A program made the position numbers and the translations under genes. The notes beneath the pieces are model-generated. The model saw only the letters and a list, made by a program, of their open reading frames with translations, made no database searches and was not told where the DNA came from. From Martinezella multihospitum (GTDB taxonomy: Bacteria > Pseudomonadota > Alphaproteobacteria > Rhizobiales > Rhizobiaceae), in assembly GCF_900094585.1 (NCBI RefSeq), contig NZ_FMAG01000005.1, forward strand, positions 124,001 through 188,000: a stretch of DNA of 64,000 nt. Reading direction: 5' to 3'. This document shows, in pieces, positions 44,257 through 52,653 of this stretch (positions are counted from its first letter, which is position 1; every line of letters begins with the position of its first letter).

Positions 44257-45282
44257 ATGCGGGTCATTTACTCGGAAGATCACAAGCTCAGGGATGCCAA
44301 GACCGAGCTGCATGATGGCCAGCTCGTCACGCCCTTCGAAGCGCCGTTCCGGGCCGAATGGATTCTTGCCGCCATCAGGGAGGCCGGCTTTGCCGATGTC
44401 GTCGCGCCGGAAGCGCATGGGCTGGAGACGGCGCGCAAGGTGCATGATCCGGCCTATCTCGATTTCCTTGGCACCGTCTGGGAGCGCTGGGTCGCCGCCG
44501 GTTACACGGGCGAGGCGATCGCCAATTCCTTTCCCATCAGGCGCACCAGCCAGCGCGTGCCTGACAATATCGTCGGCATGATCGGCCATTATGCCAATGC
44601 CGCGGATACCTCGATCACCAAGGGCTCGTATGAGGCGGCGCTCGCCTCCATGCGCTGCGCCTTGACCGGTGCCGACTGGCTCAACGCCGGCAATCGCTTC
44701 GCCTTTGCGCTCTGCCGCCCGCCCGGCCATCATGCCGGCTTCGATCTCTTCGGCGGCTATTGCTTCATCAACAATGCCGGCGTCGCAGCGCAGCGCCTGC
44801 GCGACCATGGCGCTGCGAAAGTGGCTGTGCTCGATGTCGACTTTCATCACGGCAACGGTACCCAGGACATTTTCTACCGGCGCGGCGATGTCTTTACCGC
44901 CTCGCTGCATGGCGATCCCATCCATGCCTTTCCCTATTTCCTGGGCCATGCCGACGAAGAAGGTGAGGGGGATGGGCTGGGTGCCAACCGCAATTACCCC
45001 ATGCAGCGCGGCACGCCTTGGGAAGTCTGGTCGGCAGCACTCGACGATGCGCTTGCCCGCATCAAGGCCTTCGGCGCGGAGGCGATCGTGCTCTCGCTCG
45101 GCGTCGATACGTTCGAGCGCGATCCGATCTCCTTCTTCAAGCTGACGTCGCAGGATTTTATCCGCATGGGCGAGCGGGTTTCTGCCGCGGGCCTGCCTGT
45201 CCTCGTCTGCATGGAGGGCGGTTACGGCGTGCCGGAAATCGGCCTGAACGTCGCCAATGTGCTGCAGGGCCTCGAAGCCTGA
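44257..45282 (+). CDS. Histone deacetylase-family amidohydrolase (acetylpolyamine amidohydrolase-like)
   Basis: Protein of 341 residues. HDAC-fold signatures are RPPGHHAGFDLFGGYCFINN (active-site histidines), VLDVDFHHGNGTQDIFY (zinc Asp and His) and LSLGVDTFERDP (third zinc ligand). Bacterial relatives remove acetyl groups from polyamines or small amides. The ATG at 44257 has AACGGAGGAGG upstream; a longer frame would overlap the HAD gene. An EamA exporter gene follows 98 bases later, which may suit polyamine or amine turnover, by inference. Confidence 0.92.
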   Translation: MRVIYSEDHKLRDAKTELHDGQLVTPFEAPFRAEWILAAIREAGFADVVAPEAHGLETARKVHDPAYLDFLGTVWERWVAAGYTGEAIANSFPIRRTSQRVPDNIVGMIGHYANAADTSITKGSYEAALASMRCALTGADWLNAGNRFAFALCRPPGHHAGFDLFGGYCFINNAGVAAQRLRDHGAAKVAVLDVDFHHGNGTQDIFYRRGDVFTASLHGDPIHAFPYFLGHADEEGEGDGLGANRNYPMQRGTPWEVWSAALDDALARIKAFGAEAIVLSLGVDTFERDPISFFKLTSQDFIRMGERVSAAGLPVLVCMEGGYGVPEIGLNVANVLQGLEA

Positions 45283-45380
45283 GGCCTCTTGCATCAAAGT
45301 GCCTGATCGCAGGATGAAAAGTTTGAATTTGCCACTGCATGGCCACGCCTCTACAAACGCCGCCTGGTTGGGGGGTGTTT

Positions 45381-46295
45381 ATGGAACAGAAGCTTGTCGA
45401 CAGCGGATCGGATGGCGGCGTGGCGCTGATGCCGCATCCGGATGTCGCGCCATCGACCGGCGGCATTGTCGCCGGCGTGCTGATGTGCGTGATGTCGATG
45501 TCGTCAATCCAGTTCGGCTCGGCTTTGTCGGCTCCGATCATCAACGCCTATGGACCGGCGGGCGCCACGTGGTTGCGGCTTGTCTTCGCCTCTATCGCGC
45601 TGGCGATCATCGTTCGCCCGAAGATCATGAGCTACAGCCGCTCGCAATGGCTCGGCGTGCTGGCGCTCGGCACCGTCTCGGCGCTGATGACGACCTCTTT
45701 CTTCTCGGCGATCGCGCGCATTCCCCTGGGGCTTGCCGTCGCCATCGAATTTCTCGGGCCGCTGCTGGTCGCAACCCTCGGCTTCGGGCTGAGCCGTCAG
45801 CTTCTTTGGCCGATCTTCGCCGCCATCGGCGTTCTGCTCTTGGCCTATGACGGCGAGGAGTGGGTCGGCAATCTCCCCGGCATCCTCTTTGCCATCGGCG
45901 CTGGCGCTGGTTGGGCCTGCTATATCCTTTTGACGAAGAAGGTCGGCAATGCCTTTCAGGGCCTCGAAGGGCTTTCCATGTCGCTGCTGGTCGCGGCAGT
46001 CGTTTCGACCCCCTTCGGCTTTGCCTCGGCCGTCCCGCATCTGACGGGTTACGGTCTGCTCGAAATTGCCGGACTGGCGCTGCTCGTGCCGCTGATGCCC
46101 TATGTGCTGGAAATGGTGGCGCTGCGGCGTATGCCGACGTCATCCTTCGGCATCCTCATGAGCCTCGAGCCCGCCATCGGCGCCTTTGCCGGCTTCATCA
46201 TCCTGGCGCAGCCGATGACGCCGTCGCAGATGTTCGGCACGGCACTGGTGGTTTCCGCCAGCATCGGGGCAACGATCTTCGCTACGAAAGCCTGA
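45381..46295 (+). CDS. EamA/DMT exporter, RhtA-like
   Basis: Protein of 304 residues with ten hydrophobic segments. The end of the first half has AIEFLGPLLVATLGF and the second half contains LEMVALRRMPTSSFGILMSLEPAIGAFAGFI, resembling the RhtA/YdcZ-type amino-acid exporters (E. coli RhtA exports threonine and homoserine). The substrate is not proven. I start at the ATG at 45381, behind GGTTGGGGGG; an upstream ATG at 45339 lacks such a site. Confidence 0.88.
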   Translation: MEQKLVDSGSDGGVALMPHPDVAPSTGGIVAGVLMCVMSMSSIQFGSALSAPIINAYGPAGATWLRLVFASIALAIIVRPKIMSYSRSQWLGVLALGTVSALMTTSFFSAIARIPLGLAVAIEFLGPLLVATLGFGLSRQLLWPIFAAIGVLLLAYDGEEWVGNLPGILFAIGAGAGWACYILLTKKVGNAFQGLEGLSMSLLVAAVVSTPFGFASAVPHLTGYGLLEIAGLALLVPLMPYVLEMVALRRMPTSSFGILMSLEPAIGAFAGFIILAQPMTPSQMFGTALVVSASIGATIFATKA

Positions 46296-46349
46296 GACTG
46301 GCGAGCGTAAGTCGTCTTTGCTTTGAGTTTTGCCCCGGCAGCTCCGCCG

Positions 46350-46934
46350 TCAATCCGGCGCTTGAAGCCTGGCGATCTGGGGCGCAACGATTGCGATGAA
46401 CAGTCGTGGATCGCCGAAAGCTCTCGCCGAGAGCATTGCTCCATGAACGGAGGCCATCAGCATTTGCGCCTCTTCCTCGGGCTGCTTGTTCAGCCGGAAG
46501 AGGCCATTCTCGGTTCCCGCCTGCAGCACTGACGTAAGCCATCCGGCGAGGCTATGAAAATGGCCAAGCACCTGGGATGCGACCTCTTCCGGCAACATCT
46601 GCATCTCGCTGGCGAGCATCGCGCAAACGCAAAAGGGCAGTGAGGCGTCCCGAATGCATGAATGCCAATAGTTCACATAGGCTTGCAGCTGTTCCGGGGG
46701 GCTCGAGGTCCCTTCGCGCAAAGACTTCAGACCCGCCTCGGTCTGCTGTCTGTAACGGTTCACCAGCACCGAAACCAGTTCGGCCTTTGTCGGAAAGTGA
46801 TGGTGGATGCTCGCTTTCCGGATGCCTATCGCAGCGGAGATGTCGGCATAGCTGAAGCCGTTGTAGCCTCCGGCCACGATAAGAGCCTGCGCGATGTCGA
46901 GAATTTTTTCTGAAGTCGAAGTTATTGATTTCAT
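46350..46934 (-). CDS. TetR family repressor
   Basis: Protein of 194 residues. The N-terminal helix-turn-helix reads YADISAAIGIRKASIHHHFPTK, and the rest is the helical ligand-binding domain. It is divergent from a DUF308 membrane protein gene, and two related inverted repeats (46941-46958 and 47038-47055) sit in the intergenic region. The first is 6 bases before its start codon, so it probably represses both genes until a ligand binds. Confidence 0.93.
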   Translation of the reverse strand: MKSITSTSEKILDIAQALIVAGGYNGFSYADISAAIGIRKASIHHHFPTKAELVSVLVNRYRQQTEAGLKSLREGTSSPPEQLQAYVNYWHSCIRDASLPFCVCAMLASEMQMLPEEVASQVLGHFHSLAGWLTSVLQAGTENGLFRLNKQPEEEAQMLMASVHGAMLSARAFGDPRLFIAIVAPQIARLQAPD

Positions 46935-46940
46935 GTCGTT

Positions 46941-46958
46941 GCCTACCTTTTGGTAGGC
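46941..46958. promoter_or_regulatory. TetR operator, proximal site
   Basis: GCCTACC (46941-46947) and GGTAGGC (46952-46958) form a perfect 7-bp inverted repeat around TTTT, just upstream of the tetR start. It matches the second site at 47038-47055. Confidence 0.7.
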
Positions 46959-47037
46959 TAGTTGTCAAGATTGCCGCACCGCTTCCGGCTCTCACGAAAC
47001 GGTGTTCGAGCCTCATGTTGACTCGATGAGTGCATCT

Positions 47038-47055
47038 TCCTACTAGTAGGTAGGC
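47038..47055. promoter_or_regulatory. TetR operator, DUF308-proximal site
   Basis: TCCTACT-AGTA-GGTAGGC aligns with the first operator at 12 of 14 arm positions and also contains CCTACTAGTAGG, a perfect 12-bp palindrome (47039-47050). It lies 19 bases before the DUF308 start codon, a repressing position. Confidence 0.7.
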
Positions 47056-47074
47056 AAATACAAGGAGCCTCCCG

Positions 47075-47632
47075 ATGCAAAGCCGCATTTCACCCCAGCC
47101 CAACTGGCTGCAGTCCTACTATTTTACACGTGCCCTGTTCTCGATCGCCTGGATTTCAGCCGCGATCGTCCTCAGCGCAAAGCCGCCATCCGTCGCGTTT
47201 CTGCTGGTTATCTATCCTGTCTGGGATGCCCTCGCCAATCTGGTCGACGCCCGGGTCAACGGCGGTCTGAAGGTCAATCCGTCCCAAACATTGAATGTTG
47301 TCGTCAGTATCGCCACGGCGCTCGCCGTTGTCGTAGCCACCTACAATAGCACCTATGCCGTTCTGGCCGTGTTTGGGGCTTGGGCGATCCTCTCGGGCCT
47401 GCTGCAACTTTACACCGGCGTAAGGCGCTGGCGTACCTATGGCGCTCAATGGGTAATGATCCTGAGCGGGGCGCAGTCGGCGCTTGCCGGCGGTTTCATG
47501 CTCAGCCGGTCCCTCGGCACGGTCGCGCCGACGATTCTGGATATCGTCCCCTATGCGGCGTTCGGAGCGTTCTACTTCCTGCTTTCCGCAATCTGGCTTG
47601 CGGTCGCGGCCTATCGCAAAGCACATGCGTAG
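47075..47632 (+). CDS. DUF308-type membrane protein
   Basis: Protein of 185 residues with about six hydrophobic segments in repeated pairs, the layout of DUF308/HdeD-like proteins. The middle contains VFGAWAILSGLLQLYTGVRRWR, a typical DUF308 helix pair. E. coli HdeD is linked to acid stress; no activity is assigned here. It appears to be the target of the divergent TetR repressor. AAGGAG lies 8 bases before the ATG. Confidence 0.85.
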   Translation: MQSRISPQPNWLQSYYFTRALFSIAWISAAIVLSAKPPSVAFLLVIYPVWDALANLVDARVNGGLKVNPSQTLNVVVSIATALAVVVATYNSTYAVLAVFGAWAILSGLLQLYTGVRRWRTYGAQWVMILSGAQSALAGGFMLSRSLGTVAPTILDIVPYAAFGAFYFLLSAIWLAVAAYRKAHA

Positions 47633-47697
47633 GCGCTGCCTGATCTTGCGGCGGCGAGTTTGAAGTAACTTGCCGCCGTATTTTCGCGTGGCCTGCC

Positions 47698-48165
47698 TTA
47701 AGCCGTCGTTTTCGCGGGATCGTCCAACGCCGGATTATAAAAGAGTGAGAGCGTCAGGCTCTTGGCGATGCGCTCGGCCGTCGCCATGAACCAGTCTCTT
47801 GCCTCCTTGGAAGGCGCGATATCGGCAAGCGTTTCGGAGAAAAGCGCCAGCCATTCCGGAAAGAGGTCCGTGGCCATGCCCTCGACGCCGAGATGCGCCT
47901 GTACCGGCTTGCCGCCATAGGCGCCGTTCTTGAAGGCGACGGAGGACCAGAAGCGCTTCATCTTTTCCATATGCTCGGACCAGCGCCCGGCAAGGCGTCC
48001 GTCGAAGACCGGTCCGAGCCGGGGATGCGCCTGAACGCGCCCATAGAACGTGTCGACCAGCCTGTCGATGAAGGCGGCATCGATGCCCATCCGCGCCATC
48101 TCCGCCTCGGCCTTTTCGCGGATGCCGGCAAGATGGGCGGCGCGAGCCTGTATCTCGTTTTCCAT
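47698..48165 (-). CDS. Group III truncated hemoglobin
   Basis: Protein of 155 residues. The B-helix tyrosine region is LVDTFYGRVQAHPRLGPVF and the proximal His is probably in GKPVQAHLGVEG, with FRxWW-like WSEHMEKMKRFWSSVAF between, as in group III (TrHb3) globins. Family members bind heme and react with oxygen, nitric oxide or sulfide. The ATG at 48165 has CGGAGAATATT upstream; a longer frame to 48210 lacks support. It is next to mbfA, which handles iron, but points away from it. Confidence 0.9.
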   Translation of the reverse strand: MENEIQARAAHLAGIREKAEAEMARMGIDAAFIDRLVDTFYGRVQAHPRLGPVFDGRLAGRWSEHMEKMKRFWSSVAFKNGAYGGKPVQAHLGVEGMATDLFPEWLALFSETLADIAPSKEARDWFMATAERIAKSLTLSLFYNPALDDPAKTTA

Positions 48166-48394
48166 AATATTCTCCGAGTGCCGGCGCGTGGAAGTCCGCT
48201 GCTCCGGCATCTTTCAGGTCCCTATGTATGCAATTTCCCAGCGCGGCCAAGACGTCATGGAGATGTTGCGGCAATCTGTCAAAGTCGCGCTGCCATTTTC
48301 CGCGGCCTCGTTCGGCGGGCCACAAATTTTCCGGCACGATTTTCCCTCCGCAATGACGTCTCCGTGCTTGACCAGCGCAATTGCCCACTTTAGA

Positions 48395-48411
48395 TTTAGA
48401 ATAATTCTAAA
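48395..48411 (+). promoter_or_regulatory. Irr-type operator (iron control element)
   Basis: TTTAGAATAATTCTAAA is a perfect 17-base palindrome with 8-bp arms around a single A, matching the rhizobial ICE motif bound by Irr. It ends 18 bases before the mbfA start codon, a repressing position. Irr represses mbfA when iron is low in related species. Confidence 0.88.
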
Positions 48412-48428
48412 GTTATGAGGTTGCCCCG

Positions 48429-49412
48429 ATGCTGCTAGGCCTATTCCGCCCGTCGAAACGTCCCTTCACCTCTCTTTCCGAACAGGAGATCCTGGCGATC
48501 GCCATCGCGGCAGAAGAAGACGATTCACGCATCTATCTCGCCTATGCCGATACGCTCCGCCCGCATTATCCCGAATCCGCCAAGGTCTTCGAAGACATGG
48601 CCGAGGTCGAGGATACGCACCGCAAGACATTGATCGACATGCACCGCCGCCGCTTCGGCGAGCGAATTCCGTTGATCAGGCGCGAGCATGTGCGCGGCTT
48701 TTACGAGCGCAAACCCGATTGGCTGCGCAAGAATCTCTCTCTCGATGCCATGCGCGACGAGGCCGAGGCGATGGAGCAGCAGGCCTATAATTTCTATGTC
48801 GAAGCGGCCAAGCAGGTCTCTGACGCCTCGACGCGCCAGCTTCTCGGCGATCTCGCGCTGGCCGAGCAGGGGCATGAAGACGTCGCCCGCATGCTTGGCG
48901 AGAAGCATACGCCGGAAGAGGTCAAGCACGAGGAGGATGCGCAGGCACGCCGCCAGTTCGTTCTGACTTATGTGCAGCCTGGCCTCGCTGGTCTCATGGA
49001 TGGCTCAGTCTCCACGCTCGCGCCGATCTTTGCCGCCGCCTTCGCCACGCAGCAGACATGGCAGACCTTTCTCGTCGGCCTTTCGGCTTCGGTCGGCGCC
49101 GGCATCTCCATGGGTTTCACTGAGGCGGCCCATGACGACGGCAAGATCTCGGGCCGCGGTTCGCCGATCAAGCGCGGCCTTGCCTGCGGCATCATGACGG
49201 CGCTCGGCGGCCTCGGCCATGCGCTGCCCTACCTCATCCCGCATTTCTGGACCGCGACGATTACGGCCGCCGTCGTCGTCTTCTTCGAGCTCTGGGCCAT
49301 CGCCTTCATCCAGAACAAATATATGGAGACGCCATTCCTGCGCGCCGCGTTCCAGGTCGTCCTCGGCGGCTCGCTGGTGCTCGGCGCCGGCATTCTGATC
49401 GGAAATGGGTGA
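48429..49412 (+). CDS. mbfA: Membrane-bound ferritin/iron exporter MbfA
   Basis: Protein of 327 residues. An N-terminal ferritin-like (erythrin) domain (about 1-160) carries Glu and His ligands in EEDDSRIYLAYADTL, EVEDTHRKTLIDMH, EQQAYNFY and LALAEQGHEDVARM. A C-terminal VIT1/CCC1 domain (about 185-327) has several membrane helices. MbfA exports iron and aids peroxide and acid tolerance in Agrobacterium and Bradyrhizobium. The Irr-type operator 18 bases upstream fits that known regulation. The start is ATG behind GAGG. Confidence 0.94.
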   Translation: MLLGLFRPSKRPFTSLSEQEILAIAIAAEEDDSRIYLAYADTLRPHYPESAKVFEDMAEVEDTHRKTLIDMHRRRFGERIPLIRREHVRGFYERKPDWLRKNLSLDAMRDEAEAMEQQAYNFYVEAAKQVSDASTRQLLGDLALAEQGHEDVARMLGEKHTPEEVKHEEDAQARRQFVLTYVQPGLAGLMDGSVSTLAPIFAAAFATQQTWQTFLVGLSASVGAGISMGFTEAAHDDGKISGRGSPIKRGLACGIMTALGGLGHALPYLIPHFWTATITAAVVVFFELWAIAFIQNKYMETPFLRAAFQVVLGGSLVLGAGILIGNG

Positions 49413-49480
49413 GGCATGAAGGATCTTCTGTCTCCACGAGTCGAGCGAAGATAACCTGTCATCACGAAATGTTAAATTTC

Positions 49481-49505
49481 GGAACGCCTTCCGCCGCCAC
49501 CGGTT
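49481..49505 (+). promoter_or_regulatory. Near-consensus EcfG-type promoter
   Basis: GGAAC (49481-49485) and GGTT (49502-49505) are separated by 16 bases; only the first base of the -10 differs from CGTT. It is 52 bases before a small hydrophilic stress-type gene. Confidence 0.5.
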
Positions 49506-49557
49506 AGCAACACGAGGCCGCTCTTGGCCTCGTCTGCAAACCAAAGGAGATGATCCA

Positions 49558-49746
49558 ATGGCAAACCAAGGTGGAACCCACGAGCAGCATGTGAAATCTG
49601 GCCAGCAGAGCCACAAGCGCATGGACAACGACAACACCAGGAATGCTTCGTCCACCGGCTCCCGCGAGCAGCACTCTGAAAGCTCGCGTGGCGGCACCCA
49701 CGAGCAACACGTCAAGGCAGGCCAGCAGAGCCATAAGAACCATTGA
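49558..49746 (+). CDS. Small hydrophilic protein with internal duplication, stress-type
   Basis: Protein of 62 residues with two near-identical units, GGTHEQHVKSGQQSHK near the start and GGTHEQHVKAGQQSHK at the end, joined by a Ser/Asn-rich linker. It has no hydrophobic segment. The composition (Gly, Gln, His, Lys) recalls KGG/Con-10-like general stress proteins, but I would not assign it firmly. AAAGGAG precedes the ATG. A near-consensus EcfG promoter upstream supports a stress role. Confidence 0.75.
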   Translation: MANQGGTHEQHVKSGQQSHKRMDNDNTRNASSTGSREQHSESSRGGTHEQHVKAGQQSHKNH

Positions 49747-49817
49747 CGCTCGCAGTCGCAGCAAATTCGTTCGCACCGAAGAGTGAGGACGGTTTTTATT
49801 ACATGACGAAAAAGCGA

Positions 49818-49842
49818 AAGGCCGGTCCGATGGACCGGCCTT
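49818..49842 (-). terminator. Rho-independent terminator for the BTLCP gene
   Basis: AAGGCCGGTCC and GGACCGGCCTT form an 11-bp perfect stem with a 3-base loop. On the minus strand it is followed by TTCGCTTTTTCG, so it best terminates the gene ending at 49869. Confidence 0.8.
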
Positions 49843-49868
49843 CTCGCGTAATGAGAATTGGCTTGCGC

Positions 49869-50474
49869 TTACTTGACGGCGCCGACCAGGACGTCGTTGC
49901 CGTTCTCGATGGTGACCCAGCGGCCGGCATTGAAGCTCGCCTGACGCTTCAGATAGGAATAGGGGGTCTTGGTCCAGACCTTGATCTCGTCCTCGAGGTT
50001 GTCGAGGATAAAATCGCCCTGCCTGGTGCGCAGCGTCAGCACCGCATGTCCTTCGCCATCCGGCTTGCGAACGACCGTCATCAACAGGTTGGAGGCGGAA
50101 ATGCCGCTCTGCATCAGGAGCTTGCGCTTCAGCAGGGCAAAATCCTCGCAGTCGCCGGCGGTCTTCGGATATTCCCAATATTCCTCCTGGCCGTAGACTT
50201 CCATGTCGGTCGCCGGGCGGATCGTCTTGTTGACGCGCAGGTTGATCTGGTTGACGAGAGCCCAGGAGGCCGCGTTCATGTCGACGGGACCGATATTGCG
50301 GGTCGGCCCGCACTCGTCGGTATGTCTCTGGCAGAAGTCGTAGTGCCCGATCGGCTGGGAGGTCACGTTGCCGACGGTCATCGAAACACCCTGCTGAGGT
50401 GCCGGCATCGCCGCCGACGACATCGCAACTATAGCAGCGAAGGCAATCAACAAGCCCTTAATACGCACGCCCAC
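49869..50474 (-). CDS. Transglutaminase-like cysteine peptidase (BTLCP family)
   Basis: Protein of 201 residues with a signal peptide (GLLIAFAAIVAMSSAAMPA). The catalytic set is visible: Cys in TAGDCEDFALLKR, His in GEGHAVLTLRTRQG and Asp or Asn in FILDNLEDE. Bacterial transglutaminase-like cysteine proteinases of this family act in the periplasm, and in some gammaproteobacteria the LapG member cleaves a surface adhesin under c-di-GMP control. No LapD-like partner is in this window. Start at 50474. Confidence 0.9.
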   Translation of the reverse strand: MGVRIKGLLIAFAAIVAMSSAAMPAPQQGVSMTVGNVTSQPIGHYDFCQRHTDECGPTRNIGPVDMNAASWALVNQINLRVNKTIRPATDMEVYGQEEYWEYPKTAGDCEDFALLKRKLLMQSGISASNLLMTVVRKPDGEGHAVLTLRTRQGDFILDNLEDEIKVWTKTPYSYLKRQASFNAGRWVTIENGNDVLVGAVK

Positions 50475-50703
50475 TATCCTTGTATCGTCCCTGCATTTGT
50501 TAACAAATTGTTAATGTAGGGGGGTGCGCGAAGTCAATCGTTACTTAAGTGTTAACACCGGAACCGGCTCATATGGTTAATTTCGGCACAATCAAGGAGA
50601 TAGTTGCCATAATCTTTTGCTGCCTGCGATTACGCAGGCGCACGCATGAGGCGGCAGGAAAAGCAGCCCGCGCTTTGAGTATTTCGCAGATATCTATTTG
50701 TTT

Positions 50704-51516
50704 TTATGGCGTATTATGTAGTGCCAATGTCTCCGCCACAGCGAGCATGCGCTCGATGTCCTGCGGCCGTGACAGGCGATGATCGCCGTCGCGCACAAGC
50801 GTTAACACGACATCGTCGGCCGGCAGGTGCTCGACCAGCTTTAACGAATGGGAGAAAGGTACGTCTGCATCCTGCATGCCCTGCAATATATGCACCGGGC
50901 AGCCGGTTTCGATGATGCCGGTCAGCACGCGATTGGCGCGCCCGTCCTCGATGAGGGCGCGGGTGAAGATGTTCGGCTCCGGGCTGTATTCCGAGGGCTC
51001 TTCGAAATAGCCCCGTTCCGCCAGCGATCGCCGTTCGACATCGGAAAGGTTCGGCTCGATGAGGTCGATGGTGAAATCGGGAGCGGGCGCGATGAGCACG
51101 AGGCCGGCGATGGCGGCTGCCTTCTTGCGTTTGCGCAGTTCCTGAATGACCCTGAGTGCGATCCAGCCGCCCATCGACGAGCCGACGAGAACGATCTTCT
51201 TCGGCTTGGTATGGTCGATGACCGCAAGCGCTTCTTCCAGCCAGCGCGAAATCGTGCCGTTAGTGAACTTCCCGCCTGATTGCCCATGGCCGGAATAGTC
51301 GAAGCGGATGCAGCCGATACCAAGCCGCTCCGCCAGCGCGTCCAGTTCCACGGCCTTGATGCCGCTCATGTCGGATCGATAGCCGGACAACCAGACGAAG
51401 CTGACATTCCTGGCACCCTTGCCGGCGGCGCGCTGGACGATGGCGATCTGGCGCTCGCTCTCGCCCGTGCCAACGGGAAGGAAGGTCGGTTGGATGGATG
51501 CGGCGGTCTCGGACAT
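50704..51516 (-). CDS. Alpha/beta hydrolase
   Basis: Protein of 270 residues with the nucleophile elbow VGSSMGGWIAL, the oxyanion-side FDYSGHGQSGG and the catalytic His in VRDGDHRLSRPQD. The acid is probably Asp in GMQDADVPF. It resembles small carboxylesterases and acyl hydrolases; substrate unknown. The ATG at 51516 has GGGAGC at good spacing, whereas the open frame to 51666 has no family match. It is divergent from infC. Confidence 0.9.
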   Translation of the reverse strand: MSETAASIQPTFLPVGTGESERQIAIVQRAAGKGARNVSFVWLSGYRSDMSGIKAVELDALAERLGIGCIRFDYSGHGQSGGKFTNGTISRWLEEALAVIDHTKPKKIVLVGSSMGGWIALRVIQELRKRKKAAAIAGLVLIAPAPDFTIDLIEPNLSDVERRSLAERGYFEEPSEYSPEPNIFTRALIEDGRANRVLTGIIETGCPVHILQGMQDADVPFSHSLKLVEHLPADDVVLTLVRDGDHRLSRPQDIERMLAVAETLALHNTP

Positions 51517-51794
51517 GGAAAGCTCCCGGATTTTCTGCCCTATAGAACAGATTCGCGTCCGCGTGGCCTGAAAAATCCTCGATCTTTTCGCTGGGGTTTC
51601 TATATAAATGGAGAAGGATACTGTGTCCTTCGCGCATCTCGCGCTTCCATGACACTCTATTGACACGCGGGAGGTGCTTTTTTCCCGCTGTCATGCTATT
51701 GACTTCAACACAGCTTTTACGACATTTCCGTCAGTTGCGCCGACGGGGAGCGAGAGGCTGCAGCTATCCGAAACAATTCGTGGAGAATACGACC

Positions 51795-52331
51795 ATTCGC
51801 AGACCCTTTAAAACCGATGCGCCCGTAAAGGACGGGCCACGTTCCAACAGGGAAATTCGCATTCCCAAAGTTCAGCTCATCGCTGCCGATGGCGCGAATA
51901 TGGGCATCGTCCCGACCGACCAGGCATTGAGAATGGCAGAGGAGGCCGGTCTCGATCTGGTAGAGATTTCCCCCAATGCTGAACCGCCTGTGTGCAAGAT
52001 CCTCGATCTGGGCAAGCTGAAATACGCCAACCAGAAGAAGGCCGCCGAGGCGCGCAAGAAGCAGAAGATCGTCGAAGTCAAAGAAATCAAGATGCGTCCC
52101 AACATCGACACCCATGACTATGAGGTGAAGATGAAGGCGATCGGTCGTTTCTTCGAGGAAGGCGACAAGGTGAAGGTGACCTTGAAGTTCCGCGGCCGCG
52201 AAATGGCCCACCAGGAACTTGGCATGAAGCTGCTTCAGCAGGTCAAGGAAGATACGATCGAGATTGCCAAGGTGGAGGCCGAGCCCAAGCTCGAAGGCCG
52301 CCAGATGATGATGGTGCTTGCGCCGAAGTGA
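51795..52331 (+). CDS. infC: Translation initiation factor IF-3, AUU start
   Basis: Protein of 178 residues. The N-domain (about 1-80) includes VQLIAADGANMGIVPTDQAL and the C-domain (about 85-175) has VKEIKMRPNIDTHDYEVK. IF-3 checks start-codon pairing and splits ribosomes. The start is read as ATT at 51795: GGAG lies 9 bases before it and the next residues, RRPFKTDAPVK, match the rhizobial IF-3 N-terminus, while no ATG or GTG fits. An AUU start is the known basis of IF-3 autoregulation in E. coli. Confidence 0.95.
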   Translation: MRRPFKTDAPVKDGPRSNREIRIPKVQLIAADGANMGIVPTDQALRMAEEAGLDLVEISPNAEPPVCKILDLGKLKYANQKKAAEARKKQKIVEVKEIKMRPNIDTHDYEVKMKAIGRFFEEGDKVKVTLKFRGREMAHQELGMKLLQQVKEDTIEIAKVEAEPKLEGRQMMMVLAPK

Positions 52332-52357
52332 GGCGCAAGTCGGAGTAGAGAGGCCGG

Positions 52358-52384
52358 AGCCGTCCCTTGGACGGCTTTTTCCTT
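52358..52384 (+). terminator. Rho-independent terminator after infC
   Basis: AGCCGTCC and GGACGGCT form an 8-bp stem with a short CTT loop, followed by TTTTTCCTTTT. It ends the infC message 27 bases after the stop, so rpmI-rplT need another promoter or readthrough. Confidence 0.85.
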
Positions 52385-52653
52385 TTCTGCGGCAGGGATC
52401 GATGCTTGTCATCGATCTGCAAAGATTCCCGCATTCGCACCGTTGCACTTCAGGGCAAGTGCGGTTATAAGCGCGCGTCCGAACTGACCGGCAGGGCATG
52501 CCGTGGCAGTTCAGAATGCTGGTGGAGCGGTTCGTCACCGTATCCGCCGTTCAACAACAAACGCTCCGGCACCTTGTTGCAGCCCGGCCAGTCCGGATCT
52601 GTGGGAAGGGCTTTTAAGCAAAGCGCGCCAGGAAGCATCGAAGGAGTAGCAAA
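52385..52653 (+). other. Structured leader region of rpmI-rplT
   Basis: Three hairpins stand in a row: GATCGATG/CATCGATC at 52397-52417, GCACTT/AAGTGC at 52445-52462 and GAACTG/CAGTTC with a CGGCA/TGCCG inner stem at 52481-52512. No ORF is credible. The leader of an L35-L20 operon is where L20 autoregulation occurs in other bacteria; whether that holds here is unknown. Confidence 0.5.
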
